36,697 bases of DNA from Terriglobales bacterium (GTDB lineage Bacteria > Acidobacteriota > Terriglobia > Terriglobales > Acidobacteriaceae): contig DATIGQ010000207.1 in NCBI GenBank assembly GCA_035454605.1, positions 1 to 36,697 on the forward strand, in the 5' to 3' direction. The notes beneath the pieces are model-generated. The model searched no databases, had not been told where the DNA came from, and saw only the letters and a list, made by a program, of their open reading frames with translations. A program made the translations under genes and the position numbers. This document shows positions 8,809 to 16,695 of this stretch, piece after piece; the stretch's first letter is position 1; every line of letters begins with the position of its first letter.

Positions 8809-9318
8809 ATGCCGGTAGCCAAAAAGAGAATCGACGCAGGGCAGTTCCAGTTGAAGGACCAGGTGGTTTCCATCAACCGCGTCACCAAGGTCGTCAAGGG
8901 CGGCAAGAACCTGTCCTTCGCGGCCCTGGTGGTGGTGGGCGATCCCTCCGCCGCGGTCGTGGGCTACGGCTCGGGCAAGGCCCGGGAAGTGCCGCAGGCC
9001 ATCCGCAAGGGCATCGAGGCCGCCAAGAAGAATCTGGTCAAGGTGCACCTCACCCAAAGCACCATTCCCCATGCGGTGCTGGGACGCTTCGGCAGCGGCA
9101 TGGTGCTGCTCAAGCCGGCGCCGGAAGGCACGGGCGTCATTGCCGGCGGCGCGGTGCGCGCGGTCATGACCTCCGCCGGGGTGCAGAACGTGCTCACCAA
9201 GTCCATCGGCACCGCCAACCCGCACAACGTCGTCAAGGCCACTTTCGACGCCCTGCGCCAGTTGCGCGATCGCGCCGCTGTCGCCAGCTTGCGCGGCAAG
9301 GCCGTGGAGGAGCTCTGA
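8809..9318 (+). CDS. rpsE: 30S ribosomal protein S5
   Basis: S5 contributes to decoding accuracy at the mRNA entry site. The 169-residue product shows [20 protein letters not shown], then [11 protein letters not shown] and the double-stranded RNA binding core [24 protein letters not shown] at 8809 is preceded by GAGAGCG and gives [13 protein letters not shown], a suitable short N-terminus; the upstream extension overlaps rplR in another frame and is rejected. rpmD begins 2 bp after the stop. Confidence 0.97.
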   Translation: MPVAKKRIDAGQFQLKDQVVSINRVTKVVKGGKNLSFAALVVVGDPSAAVVGYGSGKAREVPQAIRKGIEAAKKNLVKVHLTQSTIPHAVLGRFGSGMVLLKPAPEGTGVIAGGAVRAVMTSAGVQNVLTKSIGTANPHNVVKATFDALRQLRDRAAVASLRGKAVEEL

Positions 9319-9320
9319 GC

Positions 9321-9533
9321 ATGACTGCCAAGGCTCACAAGAAATCCGGCACATTGCGCCTGAAGTGGGTGCGTTCCGCCATCCAGGCGCCCAAGAAGCA
9401 CAAGGCCGTCATCCGCGGGCTCGGTTTCACCCGCTTGAACCAGGTGGTCGAGCGCGAGGACACGGCTGCCATCCGCGGCATGGTGGCCGCGGTGCCGCAC
9501 CTGGTCCAGATCGTCGATGGAGCCGCGCGCTAA
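9321..9533 (+). CDS. rpmD: 50S ribosomal protein L30
   Basis: L30 is a small 50S protein of about 60 residues; this one has 70. The core [20 protein letters not shown] and [24 protein letters not shown] are diagnostic. ATG at 9321 lies two bases after the rpsE TGA, so translation is coupled. rplO follows after 13 bp with AAAGGAAACGCAACC upstream of its start. Confidence 0.96.
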   Translation: MTAKAHKKSGTLRLKWVRSAIQAPKKHKAVIRGLGFTRLNQVVEREDTAAIRGMVAAVPHLVQIVDGAAR

Positions 9534-9546
9534 AGGAAACGCAACC

Positions 9547-9990
9547 ATGAATCTCTCGACACTTCGCAGACCCAAGGGCGCCACCCGCAATCCCAAGCGG
9601 GTGGGCCGCGGCATGGGCTCGGGAACCGGCAAGACTTCCGGCCGCGGGCACAAGGGACAACTCTCCCGCACCGGCTACAGCCGCGCGCGCGGTTTTGAGG
9701 GCGGCCAGAACCCCCTCAAGCGCCGCTTGCCCAAGCGCGGCTTCACTAACATCTTTCGCACCGAGTATGCGGTGGTGAACCTGGAGCGCCTGGCGGCGCT
9801 CGGCGAGACCACCATTACACCGGAGACCTTGCAGAAGGCCGGCCTGGTCCGCCGCGCGTTGCCCATCAAGATCCTGGGCGACGGCGAACTCAAAACGGCG
9901 CTCACCGTCCGTGCCCACAAGTTCTCCAAATCCGCCGCCGAAAAAATCACGAAGGCTGGCGGCAAGACGGAATTGATCGCCGCCAGCTAA
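9547..9990 (+). CDS. rplO: 50S ribosomal protein L15
   Basis: L15 is a late-assembly 50S protein. The 147-residue product starts [21 protein letters not shown] and contains the Gly-rich rRNA-binding segment [19 protein letters not shown] and [20 protein letters not shown] at 9547 has AAAGGAAACG upstream. A 130-bp spacer with two palindromic elements and a heptad array separates it from secY, the largest gap within the spc block. Confidence 0.97.
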   Translation: MNLSTLRRPKGATRNPKRVGRGMGSGTGKTSGRGHKGQLSRTGYSRARGFEGGQNPLKRRLPKRGFTNIFRTEYAVVNLERLAALGETTITPETLQKAGLVRRALPIKILGDGELKTALTVRAHKFSKSAAEKITKAGGKTELIAAS

Positions 9991-10019
9991 CCGGCGGCGA
10001 GGCTGATGGTTCGTATCAT

Positions 10020-10039
10020 GGCTCGGCTTCAGCCGTGCC
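10020..10039 (+). repeat. REP-like palindrome in rplO-secY spacer
   Basis: GGCTCGGC and GCCGTGCC form an 8-position stem with one mismatch and a TTCA loop. About 20 bp downstream, GCGG-TTTTAG-CCGC forms a second small hairpin. No T-run follows, so neither is an intrinsic terminator, and secY must be reached by transcription through them. The look is that of a dispersed intergenic palindrome; copy number cannot be judged from this window. Confidence 0.45.
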
Positions 10040-10080
10040 GAATGGGCGGTAGTAGGACGCGGTTTTAGCCGCCGATGTAA

Positions 10081-10121
10081 GGAAGCTTTTAGCGAGAGCT
10101 AGAAGCTGGGAGCTAGCAGCT
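10081..10121 (+). repeat. Heptad repeat array reaching the secY start
   Basis: Words of the NNNAGCT family (GAGAGCT 10094-10100, AGAAGCT 10101-10107, GGGAGCT 10108-10114, AGCAGCT 10115-10121) form four perfect 7-bp steps, preceded by two units with a one-base slip. The final T of the last word is the first base of the TTG start codon of secY, and GGGAG in the third word is the apparent Shine-Dalgarno, 8 bp from the start. Confidence 0.8.
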
Positions 10122-11506
10122 TGTTTGAGAAGTTAGCCAACATCTTCCGCATCCCGGACCTGCGCCGCCGTGTGCTTTTCACTCTGGCGCTGCTGGCCGT
10201 CTATCGCCTGGGCGCGCACATCCCTACGCCCGGCATTGACTCCGCCGCGCTTCAGCAATTCTTCGAGGGCAAAGAGGGAACGATCTTCGGCTACCTCGAC
10301 CTGTTCAGTGGCGGCAACCTGCGTCGGCTTACGGTGTTCGCTCTGGGCATCATGCCCTACATCACGGCCTCCATCATTCTGCAGTTGCTGACCGTGGTGT
10401 ATGAGCCGCTGGCCCGCTTGCAGAAGGAAGGCGAGCTCGGGCGGCGGAAGATTACCCAATGGACTCGCTACCTCACCGTAATCCTGGGAGCGGCGCAGTC
10501 GCTCGGCATCGCGCTCTCGCTCGAGCGCGGCGAGCAACTGGTCATCAATCCCGGCCCTGCCTTTGTCCTCTTGACTGTGCTGACCCTTACCACCGGCACC
10601 GCTTTCATCATGTGGTTGGGTGAGCAGATCACGGAGCGCGGTATCGGCAACGGCATGTCGCTGCTTATTTTCGCCGGCATCGTGGTCGGCTTGCCCGCGG
10701 CCGTGGCCGACCTCCTGCAGAAGGCCAGCACTCAGGCCTGGGGTGGGTTCACCGTCCCCGCCATGGTCATCTTGCTGGTCATCATGGTGGCCGTCATGGC
10801 GTTCATCGTCTTCGTCGAGCGCAGTGAGCGGCGCATCCCCGTGCAATATGCCAAGCGAGTCATCGGACGCAAGGTCATGGGCGGCCAGTCCACCCACCTG
10901 CCGCTGCGCGTCAACGCCGGTGGCGTCATGCCCGTCATCTTCGCTTCCTCCATCATCACCTTCCCGCAGACCATCGGCCTCGCCTTCAAGGACAACCCGT
11001 ACATCGCTCCGGTCCTGAACGCGTTGAACTGGGGCGAGCCGCTCTACAACGTGCTCTACGCCGCCGGCATCATCTTCTTTGCCTACTTCTATATTTCCAT
11101 CGTGTTCAATCCCCGCGAGGTCGCCGACAACATGCGCAAGTACGGCGGCTTCGTACCCGGCATCCGCCCCGGCCGCTGGACCGAGAACCACATCAACGAC
11201 ATCCTCACCCGCCTCACTCTGGTGGGGGCCATTTATCTCATCATCATTTCGCTCATCCCGGAGTTCCTGATCACCGGTATTCACCTGCACCATCTGCCTG
11301 GCGCCTGGGGCGCGTTTTTCGAGCGTCTGCCCAACTGGGTGCTGAACGGACTGGGTCTGAATTTCTACTTCGGTGGGACCTCGCTGCTCATCGTCGTGGG
11401 CGTGGCCATGGATACGGTGAACCAGATCGAATCGCACCTCATCATGCGGCATTATGACGGTTTCACGCCGCGCAGCGGTCGCATCCGCGGCCGCAGGGCG
11501 TGGTAG
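10121..11506 (+). CDS. secY: Preprotein translocase subunit SecY
   Basis: SecY is the central channel of the Sec translocon in the inner membrane. The 461-residue product has the expected hydrophobic pattern of ten membrane segments. Typical blocks are YRLGAHIPTPGID near the N-terminus, GGNLRRLTVFALGIMPYITASI in the plug/TM2 region, and the last loop RHYDGFTPRSGRIRGRRAW. The start is TTG at 10121, giving MFEKLANIFRIPDLRRR; no ATG is suitably placed. The ribosome-binding site is inside the heptad array. adk begins 23 bp downstream. Confidence 0.96.
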   Translation: MFEKLANIFRIPDLRRRVLFTLALLAVYRLGAHIPTPGIDSAALQQFFEGKEGTIFGYLDLFSGGNLRRLTVFALGIMPYITASIILQLLTVVYEPLARLQKEGELGRRKITQWTRYLTVILGAAQSLGIALSLERGEQLVINPGPAFVLLTVLTLTTGTAFIMWLGEQITERGIGNGMSLLIFAGIVVGLPAAVADLLQKASTQAWGGFTVPAMVILLVIMVAVMAFIVFVERSERRIPVQYAKRVIGRKVMGGQSTHLPLRVNAGGVMPVIFASSIITFPQTIGLAFKDNPYIAPVLNALNWGEPLYNVLYAAGIIFFAYFYISIVFNPREVADNMRKYGGFVPGIRPGRWTENHINDILTRLTLVGAIYLIIISLIPEFLITGIHLHHLPGAWGAFFERLPNWVLNGLGLNFYFGGTSLLIVVGVAMDTVNQIESHLIMRHYDGFTPRSGRIRGRRAW

Positions 11507-11529
11507 GCATGCACGCGGAGGCAGCCAAG

Positions 11530-12234
11530 ATGAGCGATACCAAGACCCGGCCCATCGGCCCTGTCATCCTGCTGGGCGCCCCGGGCGCCGGCAAGGGTAC
11601 GCAGGCCAAGATCATCGCCGAGAACTACGCCATTCCCCAGCTCTCCACCGGCGACCTGCTGCGCGACAACGTTGCCCGCGGCACCGACCTGGGCAAGCAG
11701 GCTAAATCCATCATGGATGGTGGCGGCCTCGTCCCCGATGAGCTGGTTTGCAACATGGTGGCCGAGCGCCTCAAGCAGCCCGACTGCGACCGCGGCTTCA
11801 TCCTCGACGGTTTTCCCCGCACCGTCGGCCAGGCCGAGTGGCTCGACAAGCTGCTCACCGGGGATTTCTTCCCCGCCTCCCGGCCCAGCCGCCGCCCGCC
11901 CATTGTGATCAACGTCGCCGTGGGATATAATCAATTGATGCAACGGCTTACGGGCCGTCGCACCTGTTCCTCCAGCGGGCACATCTATAACATTTACTTT
12001 CAGCCCCCGCGTGTTGCAGACATCTGCGATGTGGACGGTTCCAAGCTGGTCATCCGCAAGGACGACCGCGAAGAAGTGATTCGGGAACGCCTCAAGGCCT
12101 ACGAGAAGCAGACCTTGCCCTTGACCGATTATTACCGCGGCAAGGGACGCCTGCGCGAGGTCAACGGCGATCAGGCGGCGGACAAGGTTACCGGAGAGAC
12201 TCTGGGAGTGTTGGAGCATGCCGATCGTGCGTAA
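11530..12234 (+). CDS. adk: Adenylate kinase
   Basis: Adenylate kinase interconverts ATP + AMP and 2 ADP. The 234-residue product has the P-loop GAPGAGKGT (residues 16-24), the AMP-binding STGDLLR (39-45) and GFILDGFPRT. ATG at 11530 is preferred over 11509 because GGAGG at 11517-11521 lies 8 bp upstream. The LID domain keeps the exact spacing of zinc-type kinases, but its four ligand positions read C146, S149, C166, D169, so one cysteine of the usual C-C-C-C/D set is serine. Its 3' end overlaps map by 17 bp. Confidence 0.95.
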   Translation: MSDTKTRPIGPVILLGAPGAGKGTQAKIIAENYAIPQLSTGDLLRDNVARGTDLGKQAKSIMDGGGLVPDELVCNMVAERLKQPDCDRGFILDGFPRTVGQAEWLDKLLTGDFFPASRPSRRPPIVINVAVGYNQLMQRLTGRRTCSSSGHIYNIYFQPPRVADICDVDGSKLVIRKDDREEVIRERLKAYEKQTLPLTDYYRGKGRLREVNGDQAADKVTGETLGVLEHADRA

Positions 12235-12970
12235 ATCGCCGACTGAGCTGGAGAAGATGCGGCAGAGCGGTCGTGTCCTCCGTCAGGTGCTCGATGAAGT
12301 CAGCGCCATGGTCCGGCCCGGCATCACCACCATGGATCTGGAGCGCCTTGCCGAGAAGCGGATCAAGGAGCTGGGGGCCAAACCGGCCTTCAAGGGCTAT
12401 CACGATTATCCCTGCGTGCTGTGCACCTCGGTGAACGACGAGATCATCCACGGCATCCCTTCGGAGAAGCGGGTACTCAAGGCAGGCGACATCGCTTCCA
12501 TCGACTGCGGTGTGGTGCTCGACGGCTATTACAGCGACGCTGCCGTCACCGTGCCCGTGGGTAACAGCCTGCAGCCGGAGCTGAAGAAGCTGCTCGAGGT
12601 TACGGAAGCGTCGCTCTATCGCGCCATCGAGCAGATGCGCGTGGGTAATACCGTGGGCGATGTCGGCGCCGCGGTGCAGGAACTGGTGGAAGCCAATGGT
12701 TTTAGCGTCGTACGCGAGTTCGTCGGCCACGGCATCGGCACCCACATGCACGAGGAGCCGCAGGTGCCCAACTACGGTTCGCGCGGCTACGGCGCTCGCC
12801 TGGAGGAGGGCATGGTGCTCGCCATCGAGCCCATGGTCACCGCCGGCCGGCCCGATACACGCGTGCTGGACGATAACTGGACCGCCGTGACCAAGGACGG
12901 CAGCTACAGCGCTCACTTCGAGCACTGCGTTGCCGTTACCAGGAACGGCCCCATGATTCTGACGCAGTAG
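12218..12970 (+). CDS. map: Methionine aminopeptidase, type I
   Basis: MetAP removes the initiator methionine from nascent proteins. The 250-residue product has the full M24 metal-ligand set: Asp in SIDCGVVLDGYYSDAAV (two), His in GHGIGTHMHEEP, Glu in AIEPMV, and Glu in HFEHCVAV. It begins MPIVRKSPTELEKMRQSG at ATG 12218, inside the end of adk, with TTGGAGC upstream. It is a short form without an N-terminal SH3-like extension. infA follows after 6 bp. Confidence 0.96.
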   Translation: MPIVRKSPTELEKMRQSGRVLRQVLDEVSAMVRPGITTMDLERLAEKRIKELGAKPAFKGYHDYPCVLCTSVNDEIIHGIPSEKRVLKAGDIASIDCGVVLDGYYSDAAVTVPVGNSLQPELKKLLEVTEASLYRAIEQMRVGNTVGDVGAAVQELVEANGFSVVREFVGHGIGTHMHEEPQVPNYGSRGYGARLEEGMVLAIEPMVTAGRPDTRVLDDNWTAVTKDGSYSAHFEHCVAVTRNGPMILTQ

Positions 12971-12976
12971 GAGCGA

Positions 12977-13195
12977 ATGGGAAAAGAAGACGCGATTGAG
13001 GTCATGGCCACGGTGCTGGAATCCTTGCCCAACGCCCTGTTCCGCGTGGAGCTGGAGAACAAGCATCAGGTATTGGCCCACGTCTCCGGCAAGATGCGTA
13101 AGAACTTCATCCGCATCCTTCCCGGCGACAAGGTCGCGGTCGAGCTTTCCCCGTACGACCTCACGCGCGGTCGCATCGTGTATCGCTATAAGTAG
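12977..13195 (+). CDS. infA: Translation initiation factor IF-1
   Basis: IF-1 is the OB-fold factor that occupies the A site during initiation. The 72-residue product has the standard length and the signature [20 protein letters not shown] followed by [20 protein letters not shown] and a GRIVYRYK end. ATG at 12977 is 6 bp after the map stop, with GTAGGAGCG overlapping the stop as Shine-Dalgarno. A heptad repeat spacer separates it from rpmJ. Confidence 0.97.
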   Translation: MGKEDAIEVMATVLESLPNALFRVELENKHQVLAHVSGKMRKNFIRILPGDKVAVELSPYDLTRGRIVYRYK

Positions 13196-13200
13196 TCACC

Positions 13201-13253
13201 GGCAACTGGATCCTTGAACTGAGAACTGAGAACCGGAAACTGAGATTGAGATC
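13201..13253 (+). repeat. Heptad repeat array, infA-rpmJ spacer
   Basis: About seven 7-bp units of the GAGAACT family (clearest at 13214-13248: TTGAACT, GAGAACT, GAGAACC, GGAAACT) occupy the spacer between infA and rpmJ and end at the rpmJ ATG. One single-base slip occurs near 13213. Words match those of the rplB-rpsS and rpmJ-rpsM spacers. Confidence 0.8.
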
Positions 13254-13367
13254 ATGAAAGTTCGAGCCGCTGTCAAAAAGATTTGCGTGAAGTGCAAGAT
13301 CGTTCGCCGCCGTGGTGTGGTGCGGGTGATCTGCGTCAACTCCAAGCACAAGCAGCGACAGGGATAA
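13254..13367 (+). CDS. rpmJ: 50S ribosomal protein L36, zinc form
   Basis: L36 is the smallest 50S protein. This short frame encodes 37 residues beginning [20 protein letters not shown] and ending NSKHKQRQG. The zinc-ribbon ligands C11, C14, C27 and H32 are all present, identifying the C+ paralogue. ATG at 13254 follows the heptad array, and the TAA is at 13365-13367. Its position between infA and rpsM is the conserved one. Confidence 0.95.
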   Translation: MKVRAAVKKICVKCKIVRRRGVVRVICVNSKHKQRQG

Positions 13368-13377
13368 TGCCCTGTTT

Positions 13378-13398
13378 GAGAACTGAGGACTGAGGTAG
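13378..13398 (+). repeat. Heptad repeat, rpmJ-rpsM spacer
   Basis: GAGAACT, GAGGACT and GAGGTAG make three 7-bp units in the 38-bp spacer before rpsM. GAGG within the array is a plausible Shine-Dalgarno for the ATG at 13406. The words belong to the same GAGAACT family as the spacer on the other side of rpmJ. Confidence 0.65.
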
Positions 13399-13405
13399 CT
13401 ACTCT

Positions 13406-13792
13406 ATGGCACGCATTGCTGGCGTCGATTTACCGCGCAACAAGCACGTGGACATTGCGCTGACCTACATCTATGGCATCGGAAATTCGCGCTCGCGCCG
13501 CATCCTGGACGCGGCCCGCGTGGACGCCATGAAGAAGGTCCAGGATCTTCAGGAGGATGAGGTCAACCGCATCCGCCAGGTCATTGAGAGCGAGGGAGGG
13601 GTCGAGGGCGACCTGCGCAAGGACATCGCCATGCACATCAAGCGCCTCATCGAAATCGGCTCCTATCGCGGATCGCGTCACCGCAAGGGCCTTCCCGTGC
13701 GCGGACAGCGCACCCACACCAATGCGCGCACCCGCAAGGGTCCGCGCCGCGCCACTGTGGCCGCGAAAAAGAAAGCGACGGCGAAGACATAA
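13406..13792 (+). CDS. rpsM: 30S ribosomal protein S13
   Basis: S13 is a head protein contacting P-site tRNA and the 50S. The 128-residue product begins [20 protein letters not shown] and shows the [13 protein letters not shown] motif and C-terminal [30 protein letters not shown] block. ATG at 13406 follows GAGGTAG. rpsK starts 2 bp after the stop, in the classic alpha-operon order rpsM-rpsK-rpsD-rpoA-rplQ. Confidence 0.97.
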   Translation: MARIAGVDLPRNKHVDIALTYIYGIGNSRSRRILDAARVDAMKKVQDLQEDEVNRIRQVIESEGGVEGDLRKDIAMHIKRLIEIGSYRGSRHRKGLPVRGQRTHTNARTRKGPRRATVAAKKKATAKT

Positions 13793-13794
13793 CC

Positions 13795-14244
13795 ATGGCC
13801 AAGACACCTGCTGCACCTGCCGGTGGCGCTGCCCCGGCGGCCCCGGAAAAGGAAAAGAAGGGCAAGCGCAAGCAGTTCAAGAAGAAGGAGCGCAAGAACG
13901 TGCCCTACGGGCTGGTCCACATCCAGGCGACCTTCAACAACACCATCGTGACCATCACCGATCCCGATGGCCGCGTCATCTCCTGGAAGAGCTCCGGCTC
14001 CATGGGTTTCCGCGGCTCGCGCAAGGGCACTCCCTTTGCCGCCCAGCAGGCGGCCATGAACGCCGCCAACGCCAGCCGCGAGCATGGTTTGCGCACCGTC
14101 GATGTGCGCGTCAGCGGGCCGGGTTCCGGACGTGAAAGCGCCGTCCGCGCCCTGGCCGCCGCCGGGCTGGAAGTGCGTAGTATTCGCGACGTCACTCCCA
14201 TTCCCCACAACGGCTGCCGTCCGCCCAAGCGCCGAAGGGTTTGA
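13795..14244 (+). CDS. rpsK: 30S ribosomal protein S11, N-terminally extended
   Basis: S11 forms part of the 30S platform. The core from about residue 37 is typical: [37 protein letters not shown], and the terminal [14 protein letters not shown]. The 149-residue product is about 20 residues longer than E. coli S11 because of an Ala/Pro then Lys-rich N-terminal segment. ATG at 13795 lies two bases after rpsM and no later ATG precedes the core, so the extension is likely translated. Confidence 0.96.
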   Translation: MAKTPAAPAGGAAPAAPEKEKKGKRKQFKKKERKNVPYGLVHIQATFNNTIVTITDPDGRVISWKSSGSMGFRGSRKGTPFAAQQAAMNAANASREHGLRTVDVRVSGPGSGRESAVRALAAAGLEVRSIRDVTPIPHNGCRPPKRRRV

Positions 14245-14261
14245 GTTCGCTGTTGCTTTTC

Positions 14262-14296
14262 ACTGGCCACTGGTCACTGACCACTGGTTGCTGAGT
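14262..14296 (+). repeat. Heptad repeat array, rpsK-rpsD spacer
   Basis: Five 7-bp units of the ACTGGYC family (ACTGGCC, ACTGGTC, ACTGACC, ACTGGTT, GCTGAGT) lie in the 123-bp spacer between rpsK and rpsD. The remaining spacer is non-repetitive and holds AGGAAGGAG at 14351-14359, a strong Shine-Dalgarno for the TTG start of rpsD. Confidence 0.75.
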
Positions 14297-14367
14297 TCGG
14301 ATCAGGAAGAAAGAGCGCCAGGCTCCGTAAACTGATCGGCACCTGAAATAAGGAAGGAGAAACTGAC

Positions 14368-14997
14368 TTGGCACGTTACACAGGCGCGGTCTGCCGTCTC
14401 TGTCGCCGCGAAGGCATGAAGCTTTTCCTCAAGGGCGCGAAGTGTTTTTCCGAAAAGTGCCCCGTGGAAAAGCGCAACTTCGCCCCCGGCCAGCACGGCA
14501 AGGACCGCCGCGCAAAGATCGTCGGCTACGGTCTGCAACTCCGCGAGAAGCAGAAGACCAAGCGCATCTACTTCACTCTGGAGAAGCAGTTCCGCAACTA
14601 CTTCGAAAAGGCGGCGCGCAAGCCCGGCGTCACCGGCGAAATGCTGCTCCAGCAGCTCGAGCGCCGTCTCGACAACGTGGTCTTCCGCCTGGGCTTTGCC
14701 CAGTCCCGGCGTCAGGCGCGCCAGTTGGTGCGTCACGGCCACATCGCCGTCAACGGGCGCAAGGTCAACATTCCCTCCTTCCAGGTCGCCGTGGGCGACC
14801 AGGTGGAGGTGCGGGAGGCCAGCCGCCAGATGCCCGTGATCGCGCAGGCCGTCGAGTTCACCAGCCACCAGCCCGCTACCGCGTGGCTGGAGCTGGACCG
14901 CGCCGCGCTCAAGGGACGCGTGCTGGCTCTGCCCAAGCGCGAAGACATCAACCTGCCCGTCAACGAGCAGCTCATCGTCGAGCTGTATTCGAAGTAA
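14368..14997 (+). CDS. rpsD: 30S ribosomal protein S4, zinc-binding form
   Basis: S4 nucleates 16S rRNA 5'-domain assembly and, in E. coli, represses the alpha operon. The 209-residue product has the N-terminal zinc set C9, C12, C26 and C31 (CRLC...CFSEKC), the RNA-binding S4 domain [20 protein letters not shown] followed by [14 protein letters not shown], and the C-terminus [10 protein letters not shown]. The start is TTG at 14368 with AGGAAGGAG 8 bp upstream; the second residue Ala and MARYTG start fit the family. It lacks an ATG alternative at the N-terminus. Confidence 0.96.
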   Translation: MARYTGAVCRLCRREGMKLFLKGAKCFSEKCPVEKRNFAPGQHGKDRRAKIVGYGLQLREKQKTKRIYFTLEKQFRNYFEKAARKPGVTGEMLLQQLERRLDNVVFRLGFAQSRRQARQLVRHGHIAVNGRKVNIPSFQVAVGDQVEVREASRQMPVIAQAVEFTSHQPATAWLELDRAALKGRVLALPKREDINLPVNEQLIVELYSK

Positions 14998-15108
14998 CGC
15001 GTTGTGGCGGGCGTGAGCGTGGCGAGGCAAGAGCCGCGCGGATGTCCGCCGCGGTCATCGTGAACGAAGGATCTTGAGTTGTTGCAAGTTTGAGAGGAGA
15101 TACAACGA

Positions 15109-16107
15109 ATGCTTTGGAAAGGTTTTCAGAAACCCAAGCGCCTTGCGGCCGATGTTGAGACCCTGACCGACCGCTATGGACGCTTCACTGCCCAGCCGTT
15201 CGAGCGTGGCTTCGGCACCACCATCGGCAACGCCCTGCGGCGCGTGCTGCTCTCTTCTATCGAGGGCGCGGCCGTGACCGCTGTCAAGATCGAGGGCGTG
15301 TTGCACGAGTTCCAGTCCATCCCCGGCGTCGTCGAGGATGCCACCGACATCATCCTCAACATCAAGCAGGTGCCGTTCAAGCTCAGCGGCGACGGCCCCA
15401 AGGCCATCTACCTGCGCGCCGAAAAGCCCGGCGTCGTCACCAGCGGCATGATCGAGGCCGATGGCGACGTCGAGGTCTTGGACAAGACCGTCTACATCGC
15501 CACCGTGAGCGAGGGCGGGCGCCTGGACATGGAAATGCGCCTCAAGCGCGGCCGCGGTTACGTCTCCGCCGACAAGAATTTCGACGAGGACCTGGGACTG
15601 GGATTCATCCCCATCGACTCCGTCCACTCACCCGTGCGCAAGTGCAACTACACGGTGGATGCCGCGCGCCTCGGCCAGATCACCGATTACGACAAGCTCA
15701 CCCTCGAGGTCTGGACCAACGGCTCGGTTTCGCCCGCCGATGCCATCGGCCTCTCCGCCAAGCTGCTCAAGGACCACATGAGCATCTTCATCAACTTCGA
15801 GGAGGAGATCGAAGCGGAGACCGCCGCCGATGACCACCGGCCCGTCATCCGCAACGAGAACCTTAACCGCTCGGTCGAGGAACTGGAGCTCTCCGTGCGC
15901 AGCTACAACTGCCTCAAGAACGCCAACATCCAGACCATCGGCGAGCTGGTGCAGAAGACCGAAGCCGAGATGCTCAAGACCAAGAACTTTGGCCGCAAGT
16001 CGCTCAACGAGATCAAGGAGATCCTGGGCACCATGGGCCTGGGTCTGGGCATGAAGATCGACGAGCAGGGCAACGCCGTCGTCAGCGGCGAAGCCAATCG
16101 CCATTAG
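15109..16107 (+). CDS. rpoA: RNA polymerase subunit alpha
   Basis: RpoA dimerises to scaffold the polymerase and its C-terminal domain contacts UP elements and activators. The 332-residue product starts [15 protein letters not shown] and shows the N-terminal domain block [27 protein letters not shown]. The C-terminal domain has the helix-hairpin-helix region [20 protein letters not shown] and [17 protein letters not shown] at 15109 has AGAGGAGAT upstream. The 111-bp spacer from rpsD holds no recognised gene. rplQ follows after 12 bp. Confidence 0.97.
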   Translation: MLWKGFQKPKRLAADVETLTDRYGRFTAQPFERGFGTTIGNALRRVLLSSIEGAAVTAVKIEGVLHEFQSIPGVVEDATDIILNIKQVPFKLSGDGPKAIYLRAEKPGVVTSGMIEADGDVEVLDKTVYIATVSEGGRLDMEMRLKRGRGYVSADKNFDEDLGLGFIPIDSVHSPVRKCNYTVDAARLGQITDYDKLTLEVWTNGSVSPADAIGLSAKLLKDHMSIFINFEEEIEAETAADDHRPVIRNENLNRSVEELELSVRSYNCLKNANIQTIGELVQKTEAEMLKTKNFGRKSLNEIKEILGTMGLGLGMKIDEQGNAVVSGEANRH

Positions 16108-16119
16108 AAAGGGAAGACC

Positions 16120-16608
16120 ATGCGTCATCGTAGAGGAGGCTGGAAGCTCGGCCGCAACACCAGTCACCGCCGCGCTTTGCTGCGCAACCTGGTGACCTCG
16201 CTCATCGTCGAGGAGCGCATCGAGACCACGGTGCCCAAGGCCAAGGCCATGCGCCCGCACGTCGAGCGTATGATCACCCTCGGCAAGCGGGGCGATCTGG
16301 CTGCGCGCCGCCGCGCCGCGGCCTGGCTCATGACCTCGGAGTCCGTCCGCAAACTGTTCGACATCGCTCCCCGTTTCGGCGATCGCTCCGGAGGCTACCT
16401 GCGCATCATCCGTTCCGGCTGGCGGCAGGGAGACGGTGGCGAGAAGTGCTTCATCGAGCTTCTGGGCAGCGAGAAGCTGCAGCAGCAGAAGCGCGAGAAG
16501 CGCGCCGAGGCCCGTGCCAAGCGCGCCGAAGCCACCAAGAAGGCCATGGAAGAAGCCGAAGCTCAGCAGGCCGCCGAAAAAGGCGGCGACGAAAAAGAAA
16601 AAGAATAA
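16120..16608 (+). CDS. rplQ: 50S ribosomal protein L17, C-terminally extended
   Basis: L17 lies near the tunnel exit. The start MRHRRGGWKLGRNTSHRRAL and the core NLVTSLIVEERIETTVPKAK are diagnostic. The 162-residue product has a charged Lys/Glu/Ala tail of about 40 residues (KREKRAEARAKRAEATKKAM onward) beyond the usual 115-130 residues, probably helical. ATG at 16120 follows AAAGGGAAGACC. It is the last gene of the supercluster, followed by an intrinsic terminator. Confidence 0.97.
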   Translation: MRHRRGGWKLGRNTSHRRALLRNLVTSLIVEERIETTVPKAKAMRPHVERMITLGKRGDLAARRRAAAWLMTSESVRKLFDIAPRFGDRSGGYLRIIRSGWRQGDGGEKCFIELLGSEKLQQQKREKRAEARAKRAEATKKAMEEAEAQQAAEKGGDEKEKE

Positions 16609-16642
16609 GAATAGTTCCACCCTTCACCAGGTTTCATCACCC

Positions 16643-16674
16643 GCGCACCCGATCTCGGGTGCGCTTTTGTTTTT
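16643..16674 (+). terminator. Intrinsic terminator after rplQ
   Basis: GCGCACCC (16643-16650) pairs perfectly with GGGTGCGC (16657-16664), with GATCTC between that can itself add two inner pairs. It is followed directly by TTTTGTTTT. This is the strongest Rho-independent terminator in the window and marks the end of the S10-spc-alpha transcript. Confidence 0.93.
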
Positions 16675-16695
16675 GCCGCGTGGTACAACTCCCTC

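Noticed and set aside
10020-10039. Intrinsic terminator before secY
   Set aside because: The stem has a mismatch and no T-run follows, and secY has no separate promoter that I can see.
10133-11452. 439-codon - strand frame antisense to secY
   Set aside because: Asp/His/Gly-rich composition typical of reverse-strand shadows of membrane protein genes.
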